From Allobosea sp. TND4EK4 (GTDB lineage Bacteria; Pseudomonadota; Alphaproteobacteria; Rhizobiales; Beijerinckiaceae): 64,000 nt of DNA. The translations under genes and the position numbers were made by a program. The stretch is from NCBI RefSeq assembly GCF_900156025.1, contig NZ_FTMO01000008.1, forward strand, positions 1 to 64,000. Direction: 5' to 3'. Positions 30,291-38,047 of the stretch are shown here, one piece after another (the first letter of the stretch is position 1; each line of letters begins with the position of its first letter). The notes under the pieces were generated by a model. That model was not told the DNA's origin and made no database searches. It worked only from the letters and a program-made list of their open reading frames with translations.

Positions 30291-32269
30291 GCCGCCCTCG
30301 CCGGCGCCGGCGCTCCCTCGGTGGTGACGGGATAGGTCCTGGCGTCGCGCACCTTGACGCGGGCCGAGATCACGCCCTTGCGCCCGTCCTCGAAGGTCAC
30401 TTCTGTCGAGATGTCGGCGATCCGGGAGCCGTCATAGAGCGCCGCGACCAGCGGGGCGTAGCGCTCGGCGATGAAGCCGCGGCGGACCTTCTGGGTGCGG
30501 GTCAGTTCGCCATCGTCCGCGTCGAGCTCCTTATGCAGGATGAGGAAGCGCTGGATCTGCGCGCCGCCCATCATCGGCTCGGCGGCGAGCGAGCGGTTCA
30601 CCTCGTCGACGTGCCTGGCGATCATGTCGTAGACGAGGTCGTGGCCGGCGAGCTCCTGATAGGAGGCGTAGACGACGTTGTTGCGTTCGGCCCAGTTTCC
30701 GACTGCCGTGAGGTCGATGTTGATCGCGACGGTGGCGTAGTCGCGGCCCTGGCCGAAGGCGACCGCCTCCTTGATGTTGGGATAGAATTTCAGCTTGTTC
30801 TCGAGATATTTCGGCGGGAACAGCTCGCCGCCGGCGAGCTTGCCGACATCCTTGGCGCGGTCGATGATCTTGAGGTGGCCGCCCTCGTCGAAGAAGCCGG
30901 CATCGCCGGAGCGGACGAAGCCGTCCGCCGTCATCGTCTCGGCGGTCTTCTCCGGGTCCTTGTAATAGCCGCCGAAGATCGAGGGCGAGCGGTAGAGCAC
31001 CTCGCCATTGTCGTCGATGCGGATCTCGACCAGCGGCGCGGGCCTGCCGACCGTGTCGGCCTTGATCTCGCCATTGGGCTGCATGGTGATGTAGACGCCG
31101 GCTTCGGTCTGGCCGTAGAGCTGCTTCAGGTTGACGCCGATCGAGCGATAGAAGCGGAAGAGCTCGGGGCCGATCGCCTCGCCCGCCGTGTAGCCGACCT
31201 TGATGTTGGTCAGGCCGAAGCGGTTGCGCAGGGGGCCATAGACCAGGAGATCGCCGAGCTTGTAGAGGAGCCGGCCCTTCAGCGGCACGCTCTCGCCGTT
31301 GAGGATCTGCTCGCCATAGCGCTTCGCCACGTCGAGGAAATAGTGGAACATCCGGCGCTTCAGCGCGCCGGCATCCTCCATGCGCACCATGGTCAGGGTC
31401 AGCATCGTCTCGAAGACGCGGGGCGGGGCGAAGGCATAGGTGGTGCCGACCTCGCGGCGATCGTCGATCACCGTCTCGGGGCTTTCCGGGCAGTTGACGC
31501 AGAAGCCCGCCAGCATCGCCTGCGCATAGGAGAAGACATGGTCGCCGACCCAGGCGATCGGCAGATAGGCGATGACCTCGTCGGTCTCGCTCAGCCCGTC
31601 GAAGCTGCAGCCGATCTCGGCCGCGACGATGACGTTGGTGTGGCTGAGCATCACGCCCTTGGGCCGCCCGGTCGTGCCCGAGGTGTAGAGGATGATGCCG
31701 AGATCGGAGCCCTGGCCGGCCGCCATCTCCCGGTCGAGCACCTCCGCTGCGGCCTGCTCCCGCAGGGCGCCAGCGCCGTCCGCGATCACGCTCTCGATCG
31801 CATGGAGCGTGGCATGGTCGTAGTCGCGCAGGCCGCGCGGCTCGTCATAGAGCATCTGGCGCAGATGCGGCAGCCGGTCGGTGATGGAGAGGATCTTGTC
31901 GACCTGCTCCTGGTCCTGCACCACGGCGAAGGCGGCCTCGGCATGGTCCAGCACATAGGCCATCTCGTCGGCGACGCTGTCGGCATAGACCGGCACCGGG
32001 ACGGCGCCGAGCCATTGTGCCGCGCACATCGACCAATAGAGCCGCGGCCGGTTGTAGCCGACGATGGCGACCTTCTCGCCGCGCTTCAAACCGAGCTGCT
32101 TCAGGCCCTGCGCGAAGCCGCGCACCTGCTCGGCCACCTCAGCCCAGTTCCAGGACTGCCAGATGCCGAGGTCCTTGTGCCGAAAGGCGATGCGCCCGGC
32201 GCGGTCCCGCGCATTGCGCATCAGCAATTTCGGAAAGGTGTCCGCCCGGCCTTCGATGCCGCTCGCCAC
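30287..32269 (-). CDS. Long-chain acyl-CoA synthetase-like AMP-binding enzyme
   Basis: This 660-residue adenylate-forming enzyme resembles the long (FadD15/FAA-like) acyl-CoA ligases. The P-loop is ILYTSGTTGRPKGVMLSH. Core motifs LKQLYGQTEAGVYITMQ, VRSGDAGFFDEGGHLKIIDRAKDVGKLAGGELFPPKYLENKL follow. The GTG at 32269 gives MASGIEGRADTFPKLL with AGGGAGAAC upstream. The frame continues to 32374 but lacks support. It is the first gene of the liv operon, overlapping livG. The substrate could be an aryl or long-chain carboxylate, and the transporter neighbourhood suggests uptake-coupled activation. Confidence 0.88.
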   Translation of the reverse strand: MASGIEGRADTFPKLLMRNARDRAGRIAFRHKDLGIWQSWNWAEVAEQVRGFAQGLKQLGLKRGEKVAIVGYNRPRLYWSMCAAQWLGAVPVPVYADSVADEMAYVLDHAEAAFAVVQDQEQVDKILSITDRLPHLRQMLYDEPRGLRDYDHATLHAIESVIADGAGALREQAAAEVLDREMAAGQGSDLGIILYTSGTTGRPKGVMLSHTNVIVAAEIGCSFDGLSETDEVIAYLPIAWVGDHVFSYAQAMLAGFCVNCPESPETVIDDRREVGTTYAFAPPRVFETMLTLTMVRMEDAGALKRRMFHYFLDVAKRYGEQILNGESVPLKGRLLYKLGDLLVYGPLRNRFGLTNIKVGYTAGEAIGPELFRFYRSIGVNLKQLYGQTEAGVYITMQPNGEIKADTVGRPAPLVEIRIDDNGEVLYRSPSIFGGYYKDPEKTAETMTADGFVRSGDAGFFDEGGHLKIIDRAKDVGKLAGGELFPPKYLENKLKFYPNIKEAVAFGQGRDYATVAINIDLTAVGNWAERNNVVYASYQELAGHDLVYDMIARHVDEVNRSLAAEPMMGGAQIQRFLILHKELDADDGELTRTQKVRRGFIAERYAPLVAALYDGSRIADISTEVTFEDGRKGVISARVKVRDARTYPVTTEGAPAPARAA

Positions 32270-32510
32270 GATCGCGTTCTCCCTGTCGAGCCACCGTGCA
32301 TTGCGGCGGCTTCGCTCTCGGCCTTTGCGGCCTTGTTCTGATATGAGGCTCGCAGGCCACACCCAGCTTTGCAAGGGTGCGCTTGACAGACAATTCGTCT
32401 TTCGGCGACTATCGTCTTGCAGAATTGTGTGTCGCAGCAGAAAATCGAGATTCTGTTGCTTGGCCTCCCCCGGAAATGGCCGGGCACCTGCATCTCGTCA
32501 GTCGCAATGA

Positions 32511-33185
32511 TCAGCCGCCATAGGCGGCGAGGCGGTCGAGGTCGCGGATGGTGATCTCGCCATGGCCGAGTTCGATCAGGCCCTTTTCCGCCAGCCGGGC
32601 CAGTCCCTGATTGGCGACCTGCCGCGAGATCCCCGCCAGCATGCCCAGTTCCTCCTGCGAGATCGCCAGCGTGCGGCCGAGGTCGGGATAGAGGATCGGG
32701 TTGAACAGCCAGGCGAGATTGCGCGCCAGCCGCCCCGTCGAATCCAGCGTGCGCTCGGTCTCGGCCAGGGCGATGAACTGGGCCAGCCGCTCGTTGAACT
32801 GGTGGACGAGGAAGCGGTTGAACGCCGCCGAATGCTCGAACAGCCACATGAAGGTCGAGCGCCGCATCAGGGCCAGGCGCGTCTCGCGCAGCGCGACGAG
32901 TTCGTAGCGACGCGGCTCGGCCTTGATCACCGTGCCTTCGCCGAACCAGGCGCCGGCCCGCATGCCGGCGAGGGTGGCGGATTTGCCGGTCTTCGACGTC
33001 GTCGCCATCTTGACCAGCCCCTCGGCGACCCCGGTCCAGGATTCCAGGCGGTCGCCGACATGGCAGATCGAGGCGCCCTTGCCGTAGCTCTTCAGCGAGA
33101 CGCCGCGGCGCGCCTCCTCGAATTCCTCTTCCGCGAGGTCGCGCGACCATGCGGCGATCGAGCGCAACTCGTCGGCAGCGATCAC
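32511..33185 (-). CDS. Crp/Fnr-family transcriptional regulator
   Basis: This 224-residue protein has an N-terminal cNMP-binding-like beta-roll (about residues 15-125, with GDRLESWTGVAEGLVKM and GAWFGEGTVIK). A dimer helix and a C-terminal winged helix follow, with LAISQEELGMLAGISRQVANQGLARLAEKGLIE. No FNR-type N-terminal Cys cluster is present. The effector is unknown. It lies 241 bases upstream of the acyl-CoA ligase-liv operon in the same direction and is its most likely regulator, but no operator was identified. Confidence 0.88.
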   Translation of the reverse strand: MIAADELRSIAAWSRDLAEEEFEEARRGVSLKSYGKGASICHVGDRLESWTGVAEGLVKMATTSKTGKSATLAGMRAGAWFGEGTVIKAEPRRYELVALRETRLALMRRSTFMWLFEHSAAFNRFLVHQFNERLAQFIALAETERTLDSTGRLARNLAWLFNPILYPDLGRTLAISQEELGMLAGISRQVANQGLARLAEKGLIELGHGEITIRDLDRLAAYGG

Positions 33186-33406
33186 GGGCTCAGCGTCTCC
33201 GGAAGAAGGCGAGGGGCAGGGTGGATCATCGCCTGTCAGGCTGTCACGGCGGCCGGTGCCCGGTCAATCGCGCCGCGGCTTGCCCCGAGAGGCGCAATGA
33301 CGCGAGATGAACGCCGCGATTTGGCCCCGATTCGCGGCGATGGCTCGTGTGGTCACGTGTGCTCGGGTGACGTCATTCCTGCCCGGCCCTGCGGAGGACA
33401 TGTTTC

Positions 33407-34042
33407 TTGACGGGACGCATCCTGCTCTCGGCGCTGCTCGTTCTCGCCCTGGCCGGCCCGGCGCTGGCCCATCCGCATGTCTGGGTGAAGGCCAAGGCCG
33501 AAATCCTGTTCGGCCCCGATGGCGCAGTGAAGGCGATCCGTCACCATTGGAGCTTCGACGAGGCGTATTCGGCCTATATCACCCAGGGGCTCGACAAGAA
33601 TGGCGACGGCAAGCTGACACCGGACGAACTCGCCGACCTCGCCAAGGTGAACATGGATTCGCTGCCGGATGTCGGGTTCTTCACCCTCGCCAAGGTCAAT
33701 GGTCGCAAGCAGGAGTTCGGCACGCCGAGCGATGCGGGGCTGGTCTTCGACAACAAGATCCTGACCCTGAACTACACCCTGCCGCTGAAGAGCCCGCCGG
33801 CGAAGAGCCGCTCCTTCGGCATCGAGATCGGCGACCCGACCTATTTCGTCGCCTTCGAGATCGTCGATGCGCCGGACGCCGTGGTCACGCGCGACGCGCC
33901 GGCCGCCTGCATCGTGCGCGTCAACCGGCCGCCCAAGCTCGCCGACGACGTGGCGCAGAAACTGGCGCAGGAGGATATCACCGCGACGCCGGACATGAGC
34001 GGGTACGAGGTGACGACGCGGGCGCTGGTGGCATGTCCCTGA
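33407..34042 (+). CDS. DUF1007 family secreted protein with EF-hand-like loop
   Basis: This 211-residue exported protein starts at TTG (33407) after GCGGAGGACATGTTTC. The signal peptide is RILLSALLVLALAGPALA, and the mature protein begins HPHVWVKAKAEILF, as DUF1007 members do. Residues 63-74 (DKNGDGKLTPDE) match an EF-hand Ca2+-binding loop with Asp63, Asn65, Asp67 and Glu74. The next gene overlaps by ten bases and encodes a NicO-type metal transporter, the usual partner of DUF1007, so a metal-binding role in the periplasm is likely. The nearby ATG at 33400 is out of frame. Confidence 0.88.
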   Translation: MTGRILLSALLVLALAGPALAHPHVWVKAKAEILFGPDGAVKAIRHHWSFDEAYSAYITQGLDKNGDGKLTPDELADLAKVNMDSLPDVGFFTLAKVNGRKQEFGTPSDAGLVFDNKILTLNYTLPLKSPPAKSRSFGIEIGDPTYFVAFEIVDAPDAVVTRDAPAACIVRVNRPPKLADDVAQKLAQEDITATPDMSGYEVTTRALVACP

Positions 34043-35052
34043 CCTCGGCGGCGGTGCCGGCACCACGAGCGCTTTCCGCGCGCATCCTGACGGCGGCCCT
34101 GGCGCTGGCACTGGTCGCGGGCGCGATCGGCCTCATCGCCTGGCTGATCGCGCTCCACAGCCCGCCGGCCCCGCCGCCCCCCCGCAATCCCTTCGGGACG
34201 GCGCTGCCGCGCGAGGCCCTGCCCTCGACCACCGGCATCGGAGCGGTGCTGATCGCCTGGCAGTCGAGCTTCTATCGCGAGCTGACCGCGACGCTGAAGG
34301 CGGTCGCGCAGTCGCCGGCCGCCATCTGGGGGCTTCTGGGCCTGTCCTTCGGCTATGGCGTGTTCCATGCCGCCGGCCCCGGGCACGGCAAGGCGGTGAT
34401 CTCGGGCTATATCGTCGCCGACAACCGCAGCCTGTGGCGCGGGCTGGGATTGAGCGCGGCGGCGGCGATCCTGCAGGCGCTGGTCGCGATCGGCATCGTC
34501 TCGGTGGCGACGCTGATCTTCCGGACGACGGCGGCGCAGATGAACGTCGCGACCGGCCTGATCGAGCAGGGCAGCTTCCTGCTGGTCGCGCTGGTGGGGC
34601 TCGCCGTGCTCTGGCGCAAGAGCGGCAGCTTCGTCGCGCTCGGGCAAAGCGGGGCGGCGCATGACCCGGCGACCTGCGATCATGCGCATCTGCCCGATGC
34701 CGAAACCGTCTCGCGATTGCGGGACTGGCGGGACATGGCCGGCGTCGTCTTCGCGGCGGGCCTGCGGCCCTGCGCCGGGGCGCTGATCATCCTCGTCTTC
34801 GCCGCCTCCCAGGGGCTCTACTGGGCGGGCATCGCCTCGGCCCTGGCGATGGCGTTGGGCACCGCGATCACCACCGGGGCACTGGCGGCGTTCGCGGTCT
34901 TCTTCAAATTCGCGGCGCTCAGGATGGCCAGCAGCGGCAGCCTGCGGGCGGTGCGCCTGCTCGCCGGCCTCGAATTGCTGGCGGCGGCGTTCATCGTCGT
35001 GCTCGGCGTCGCGCTCTCGCTCGGCCTCTGGATCGGCGGGATGGGGAGCTGA
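34033..35052 (+). CDS. NicO/RcnA-type nickel/cobalt transporter
   Basis: This is a 339-residue polytopic membrane protein of the high-affinity nickel-transport (NicO) group. Metal-motif residues are in GVFHAAGPGHGKAVISGYIVADNR, and the second signature is GVVFAAGLRPCAGALIILVFAASQG. A His/Cys-containing cytoplasmic loop, HDPATCDHAHLPD, may bind metal. Members either import Ni2+/Co2+ or export them (RcnA), and the direction cannot be told here. The gene overlaps DUF1007 by ten bases. It ends about 100 bases from the convergent cobalt-type nitrile hydratase operon, which may be meaningful. Confidence 0.87.
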   Translation: MSLTSAAVPAPRALSARILTAALALALVAGAIGLIAWLIALHSPPAPPPPRNPFGTALPREALPSTTGIGAVLIAWQSSFYRELTATLKAVAQSPAAIWGLLGLSFGYGVFHAAGPGHGKAVISGYIVADNRSLWRGLGLSAAAAILQALVAIGIVSVATLIFRTTAAQMNVATGLIEQGSFLLVALVGLAVLWRKSGSFVALGQSGAAHDPATCDHAHLPDAETVSRLRDWRDMAGVVFAAGLRPCAGALIILVFAASQGLYWAGIASALAMALGTAITTGALAAFAVFFKFAALRMASSGSLRAVRLLAGLELLAAAFIVVLGVALSLGLWIGGMGS

Positions 35053-35058
35053 ACAGGG

Positions 35059-35154
35059 CGTCATTCTCGGGCGGAGCGAAGCGCAGACCCGAGAATCTCC
35101 CGGCACGAGAAGGCACTGGTTGACGAGATGGTCGGGTCAAGCCCGACCATGACG
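35059..35154. repeat. Intergenic palindromic repeat, family A
   Basis: CGTCATTCTCGGGCGGAGCGAAGCGCAGACCCGAGAATCTCC opens the element and GTCGGGTCAAGCCCGACCATGACG closes it. It matches 4309-4385 in order and orientation. It fills the gap between the convergent NicO and nitrile hydratase accessory genes, where it may terminate both transcripts. Confidence 0.8.
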
Positions 35155-35156
35155 CG

Positions 35157-35540
35157 CTAGCGCAGCGGGTCGTTCTCCAGCCGGATCGGCGTGCCGTGCG
35201 GCGTCGCCTCGGCGGCGCGGGCCCAGGAGGCGGCGAGCGCGTCGACGCCCTCATGCGAGGCGAGGCCCTTTTCGATCAGCAGATGCTCCAGCGCCTCGCA
35301 CCAGCGCTCGTAATAGTCCGAGCCGTCGCGGCAGCCGCCGGCCGCCAGCGCCTCGCGGATTTCGGCGCCCAGCGCCTGCGCCCATTCCTCCGCCGTGAAG
35401 ACGCCGCGGTTCTGCAGCGCGACGACCAGGGCGAAGGCCTGCGCCTGCCAGGGCTCGGCGAAGACCGGTCCGTCCGCGTCGCGCGGGATCGGCGTGCCGG
35501 CGGCGAGCGCCGCCGCGAGATCGGATTCAAGCCGGCTCAA
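35157..35540 (-). CDS. Nitrile hydratase accessory (activator) protein
   Basis: This is a small activator that helps insert cobalt and mature nitrile hydratase. I propose a TTG start at 35540, inside the end of the beta-subunit gene (14-base overlap), with GGGAGAGC five bases upstream. This gives 127 residues. Family blocks are PVFAEPWQAQAFALVVALQ, FTAEEWAQALGAEI and DYYERWCEALEHLLIEKG. The open frame extends to 35822 but antisense-like composition there argues against it. It is the last gene of the five-gene nitrile operon. Confidence 0.87.
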   Translation of the reverse strand: MSRLESDLAAALAAGTPIPRDADGPVFAEPWQAQAFALVVALQNRGVFTAEEWAQALGAEIREALAAGGCRDGSDYYERWCEALEHLLIEKGLASHEGVDALAASWARAAEATPHGTPIRLENDPLR

Positions 35541-36186
35541 GATAGCTCTCCCAGGCCTCGATGCTGACGGTCGATGTCGGGTCGCCGTCGCGGCCCCAGA
35601 GTTCCTTGCCGGTGAAGACCACGGTGTAGAGCCATTGCGCCTCGTCGTGATGGCCCTCGGCCGAGCTGTCCGGGAAGACATGGCAGCCGGTGACGTGCTC
35701 GATCGTGCCGAGCTTTCCGCGGGCATAGCGCGGCAGGCGGGTGTGGTGCTGCGGGTGCATGACGAGGGTCCGGACGGCATCGCCCACGGCGAAGCGGGCG
35801 GGCGCCTTCGCCTCGCGATCATAGGGGAAGCCGCGGCGCAGCACCGCCGGCACCTCCTGCCCCTTGAGCACGCGCTTGGGCTCGCGGCGCTCCGCTGCGG
35901 GCGTGCCGGAGAGAAGCTCGGCCGAGGTCAGGAAGCCGTGCTTCACCAGTGCCTTGTCCAGGGCGGCGAGCCAGATCTCGTAATAGGAGGAGGAGAGATA
36001 CTGCGCCGGCGGCAGGCTCTCGCGGTGATGGCGGATCTCGTCGATGGTCCAGGCGCCCATGGCGCCTGCCGCGACATTGATCGCGAGCACGCGCTTTTCC
36101 CAGTCGGCGTGGAAAACCGGCTCGTTCGGCTCGGGCACGACCGGGCCGAAGCCCATCTGGCCGCCGAGATCGTGGGCGCTGTTCAT
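35527..36186 (-). CDS. nthB: Nitrile hydratase subunit beta
   Basis: Paired with the alpha subunit, this forms the enzyme that hydrates nitriles to amides. The 219-residue protein starts [16 protein letters not shown], the canonical NHase beta opening. It has [33 protein letters not shown] and the C-terminal SH3-like barrel [22 protein letters not shown] (here PRYARGKLG). The ATG overlaps the alpha stop as ATGA, with GGAGG in the alpha 3' end. The order alpha-beta-accessory is standard for these genes. Confidence 0.95.
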   Translation of the reverse strand: MNSAHDLGGQMGFGPVVPEPNEPVFHADWEKRVLAINVAAGAMGAWTIDEIRHHRESLPPAQYLSSSYYEIWLAALDKALVKHGFLTSAELLSGTPAAERREPKRVLKGQEVPAVLRRGFPYDREAKAPARFAVGDAVRTLVMHPQHHTRLPRYARGKLGTIEHVTGCHVFPDSSAEGHHDEAQWLYTVVFTGKELWGRDGDPTSTVSIEAWESYLEPA

Positions 36187-36821
36187 CGTGCATCCTCCAC
36201 GGCGTCCTCGATGCGCGGCAGCCCGGTGCCGATCATCGAATCGCGGCTGACAATGCTCGCCAGCTTCTCCTCGCTCCAGCCTTCCGTGCCGGCCGGGCGC
36301 ATCGGGATGACGAGGAAACGCGTCTCGGCGGTGGAATCCCAGACGCGGATGCGCTGGCCCTCGGGCAGGCTCACGCCGAAATCGGCCAGGGTCCCGCGCG
36401 GGTCGATCACCGCCTTGGCCCGGTAGGGCGGGGATTTGTACCAGACCGGCGGCAGTCCCAGCACCGGCCAGGGATAGCAGGAGCACAGGGTGCAGACGAT
36501 GAGGTTGTGCTCCTCCGGCGTGTTGAAGCAGGCGACGATGTGCTCGCCGCCGCGCCCGCCATAGCCCATCTCGGCCACGGCGGCGGTGCCGTCCGCCTTC
36601 AGCCGCTCGGCATAGGCCGGGTCGGTCCAGGCCCTGGCGACGATGCGGGCCCCGTTGCGCGGGCCGACCTTCGTCTCATAGGTCTCGACGATGGCGTCCA
36701 GCGCCGAGGGATCGACATAGCCCTTCTCGACCATCAGCGTCTCGAGCGCCTTCACGCGCGCCTCGATCGGCGTGTAGTGGTTGTCGTGCGTATGGTCGTG
36801 GTCGTGATGATGTCCGCTCAT
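36183..36821 (-). CDS. nthA: Nitrile hydratase subunit alpha, cobalt type, with His-rich N-terminus
   Basis: This is the catalytic subunit of nitrile hydratase, 212 residues. The metal claw [10 protein letters not shown] places Cys110, Cys113, Ser114 and Cys115 around the metal. Thr at position 111 (CTLCSC) is the cobalt-type version, while iron enzymes have CSLCSC. Two Cys would be oxidised during maturation. The N-terminus is unusual, [17 protein letters not shown], with seven His in the first 15 residues and possible metal-sequestering ability. It lies 24 bases after the amidase and overlaps the beta start. The nearby NicO gene could supply or control cobalt. Confidence 0.95.
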   Translation of the reverse strand: MSGHHHDHDHTHDNHYTPIEARVKALETLMVEKGYVDPSALDAIVETYETKVGPRNGARIVARAWTDPAYAERLKADGTAAVAEMGYGGRGGEHIVACFNTPEEHNLIVCTLCSCYPWPVLGLPPVWYKSPPYRAKAVIDPRGTLADFGVSLPEGQRIRVWDSTAETRFLVIPMRPAGTEGWSEEKLASIVSRDSMIGTGLPRIEDAVEDAR

Positions 36822-36845
36822 GGCGGCCTCCTCTCACCTTGTGAT

Positions 36846-38042
36846 CTAGGCGATCCGCAGCCTCGTTGCGCGCTCATAGGCCAGCGCGAAGGCGATCAGC
36901 GACTTGTCCGAGCCCTTCGGGCCGAGCAGCGAGAGGCCGAGCGGCGCGCCGTCGCGCTGCGCGACGGGAATCGTCACCTGCGGGAAACCCGAGAGGCCGG
37001 AGAGGCAAAGCAGGCGCAGGGCCCGGTTGCGGAAATCCTCGAGCTCCGACTCCGGCGCGCTGACCAGCGGCGCGATGTCCGGCATGGTCGGCAGGATCAG
37101 CACGCCGTCCTGTCCGAGCAGCCGGGCGAGCCGGGCGCGGAAGGTCTTCCGGGTCGCCTCGCCCCTGGCATAGTCCTCGTCGGTCACCGCCTTGGAGAAG
37201 GCGAAGCGCTCGGCCACGCCCGGGCCGAGCGGCGGGGCGAAGCGCTCGATCATCGCTCCGTCCGCGGCCCAGGCCTCGCGGCCCTGGATCCAGCGGAAGG
37301 CCCAGTAGAGCGCCTCGCTGTCGCGCACCACCTTCACCACCTCGGGCTGGCCCAGGCCCGGCATGGCGCGCTGAACGACGTTGCGCAGGATCGTCTCGGC
37401 CTCCGGCACCGCCTGCGCGAAGAGATCGTCGGCCAGGAGGAGGCGCGGCTGCTCCGGCAGCTCGAGGCGGTCCTTGCCGAGCAGGACCTGGCCGACGCGG
37501 GCGAAGGTCTCGCCGTCACGGGCGAACCAGCCGGGCGTGTCGAGGCTTTCGGCCAGAGGCCAGGCGCGCTTCAGCGAGAGCCGGCCATGGGTCGGGCGGA
37601 TGCCGAAGAGGCCGCCATAGCTCGCCGGCGCGCGCACCGAGCCGCCCGTGTCCGAGCCGAGCGCGATGTCGGCGAGGCGCCCCGCCACCGCCGCCATCGA
37701 GCCGCAGGAGGAGCCGCCGGTGATGCGGGCCGGCGCGGCCGGATTGATGGGCGAGCCGAAATGGGCGTTCTTGCCGTTGAGCGAGAAGGCGAGCTCGTCG
37801 GTATGCGTCTTGCCGACGAAGCGCGCCCCGGCTTCCAGCAGCGCCTTCACGACCGGGGCCGTCTTCGGCTTGATCCCGGATTGCGCCAGCACGATCGGCG
37901 AGCCTGCCCCGGTCGGGTAGCCCTTGACGTCGAACAGGTCCTTCACTGCCAGCGTCAGCCCGGCGAGCGGGCCGGCCGGCGCGTGCTTCACCGCGACGTC
38001 GGGATAAGGGACGAAGCAGCGGAACGGGTCGTCATAGGTCAT
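36846..38042 (-). CDS. Amidase-signature enzyme of the nitrile operon
   Basis: This 398-residue amidase should hydrolyse the amide made by nitrile hydratase to a carboxylate and ammonia. The Ser-cisSer-Lys triad is visible as Lys34 in AVKDLFD, the GGSSCGS segment (Ser111/112) and Ser135 in GSDTGGSVRAPAS. It is short for the family, which fits the AtzE/allophanate-like compact forms. It lies between the GGT gene (five bases upstream) and nthA (24 bases downstream), so a single transcript is likely. Substrate range is unknown. Confidence 0.92.
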   Translation of the reverse strand: MTYDDPFRCFVPYPDVAVKHAPAGPLAGLTLAVKDLFDVKGYPTGAGSPIVLAQSGIKPKTAPVVKALLEAGARFVGKTHTDELAFSLNGKNAHFGSPINPAAPARITGGSSCGSMAAVAGRLADIALGSDTGGSVRAPASYGGLFGIRPTHGRLSLKRAWPLAESLDTPGWFARDGETFARVGQVLLGKDRLELPEQPRLLLADDLFAQAVPEAETILRNVVQRAMPGLGQPEVVKVVRDSEALYWAFRWIQGREAWAADGAMIERFAPPLGPGVAERFAFSKAVTDEDYARGEATRKTFRARLARLLGQDGVLILPTMPDIAPLVSAPESELEDFRNRALRLLCLSGLSGFPQVTIPVAQRDGAPLGLSLLGPKGSDKSLIAFALAYERATRLRIA

Positions 38043-38047
38043 GCGTG

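Noticed and set aside
32383..32412. TTGACA-18-GACTAT on the plus strand, considered as a sigma-70 promoter
   Set aside because: No plus-strand gene follows within reach; the neighbouring genes are all on the minus strand.
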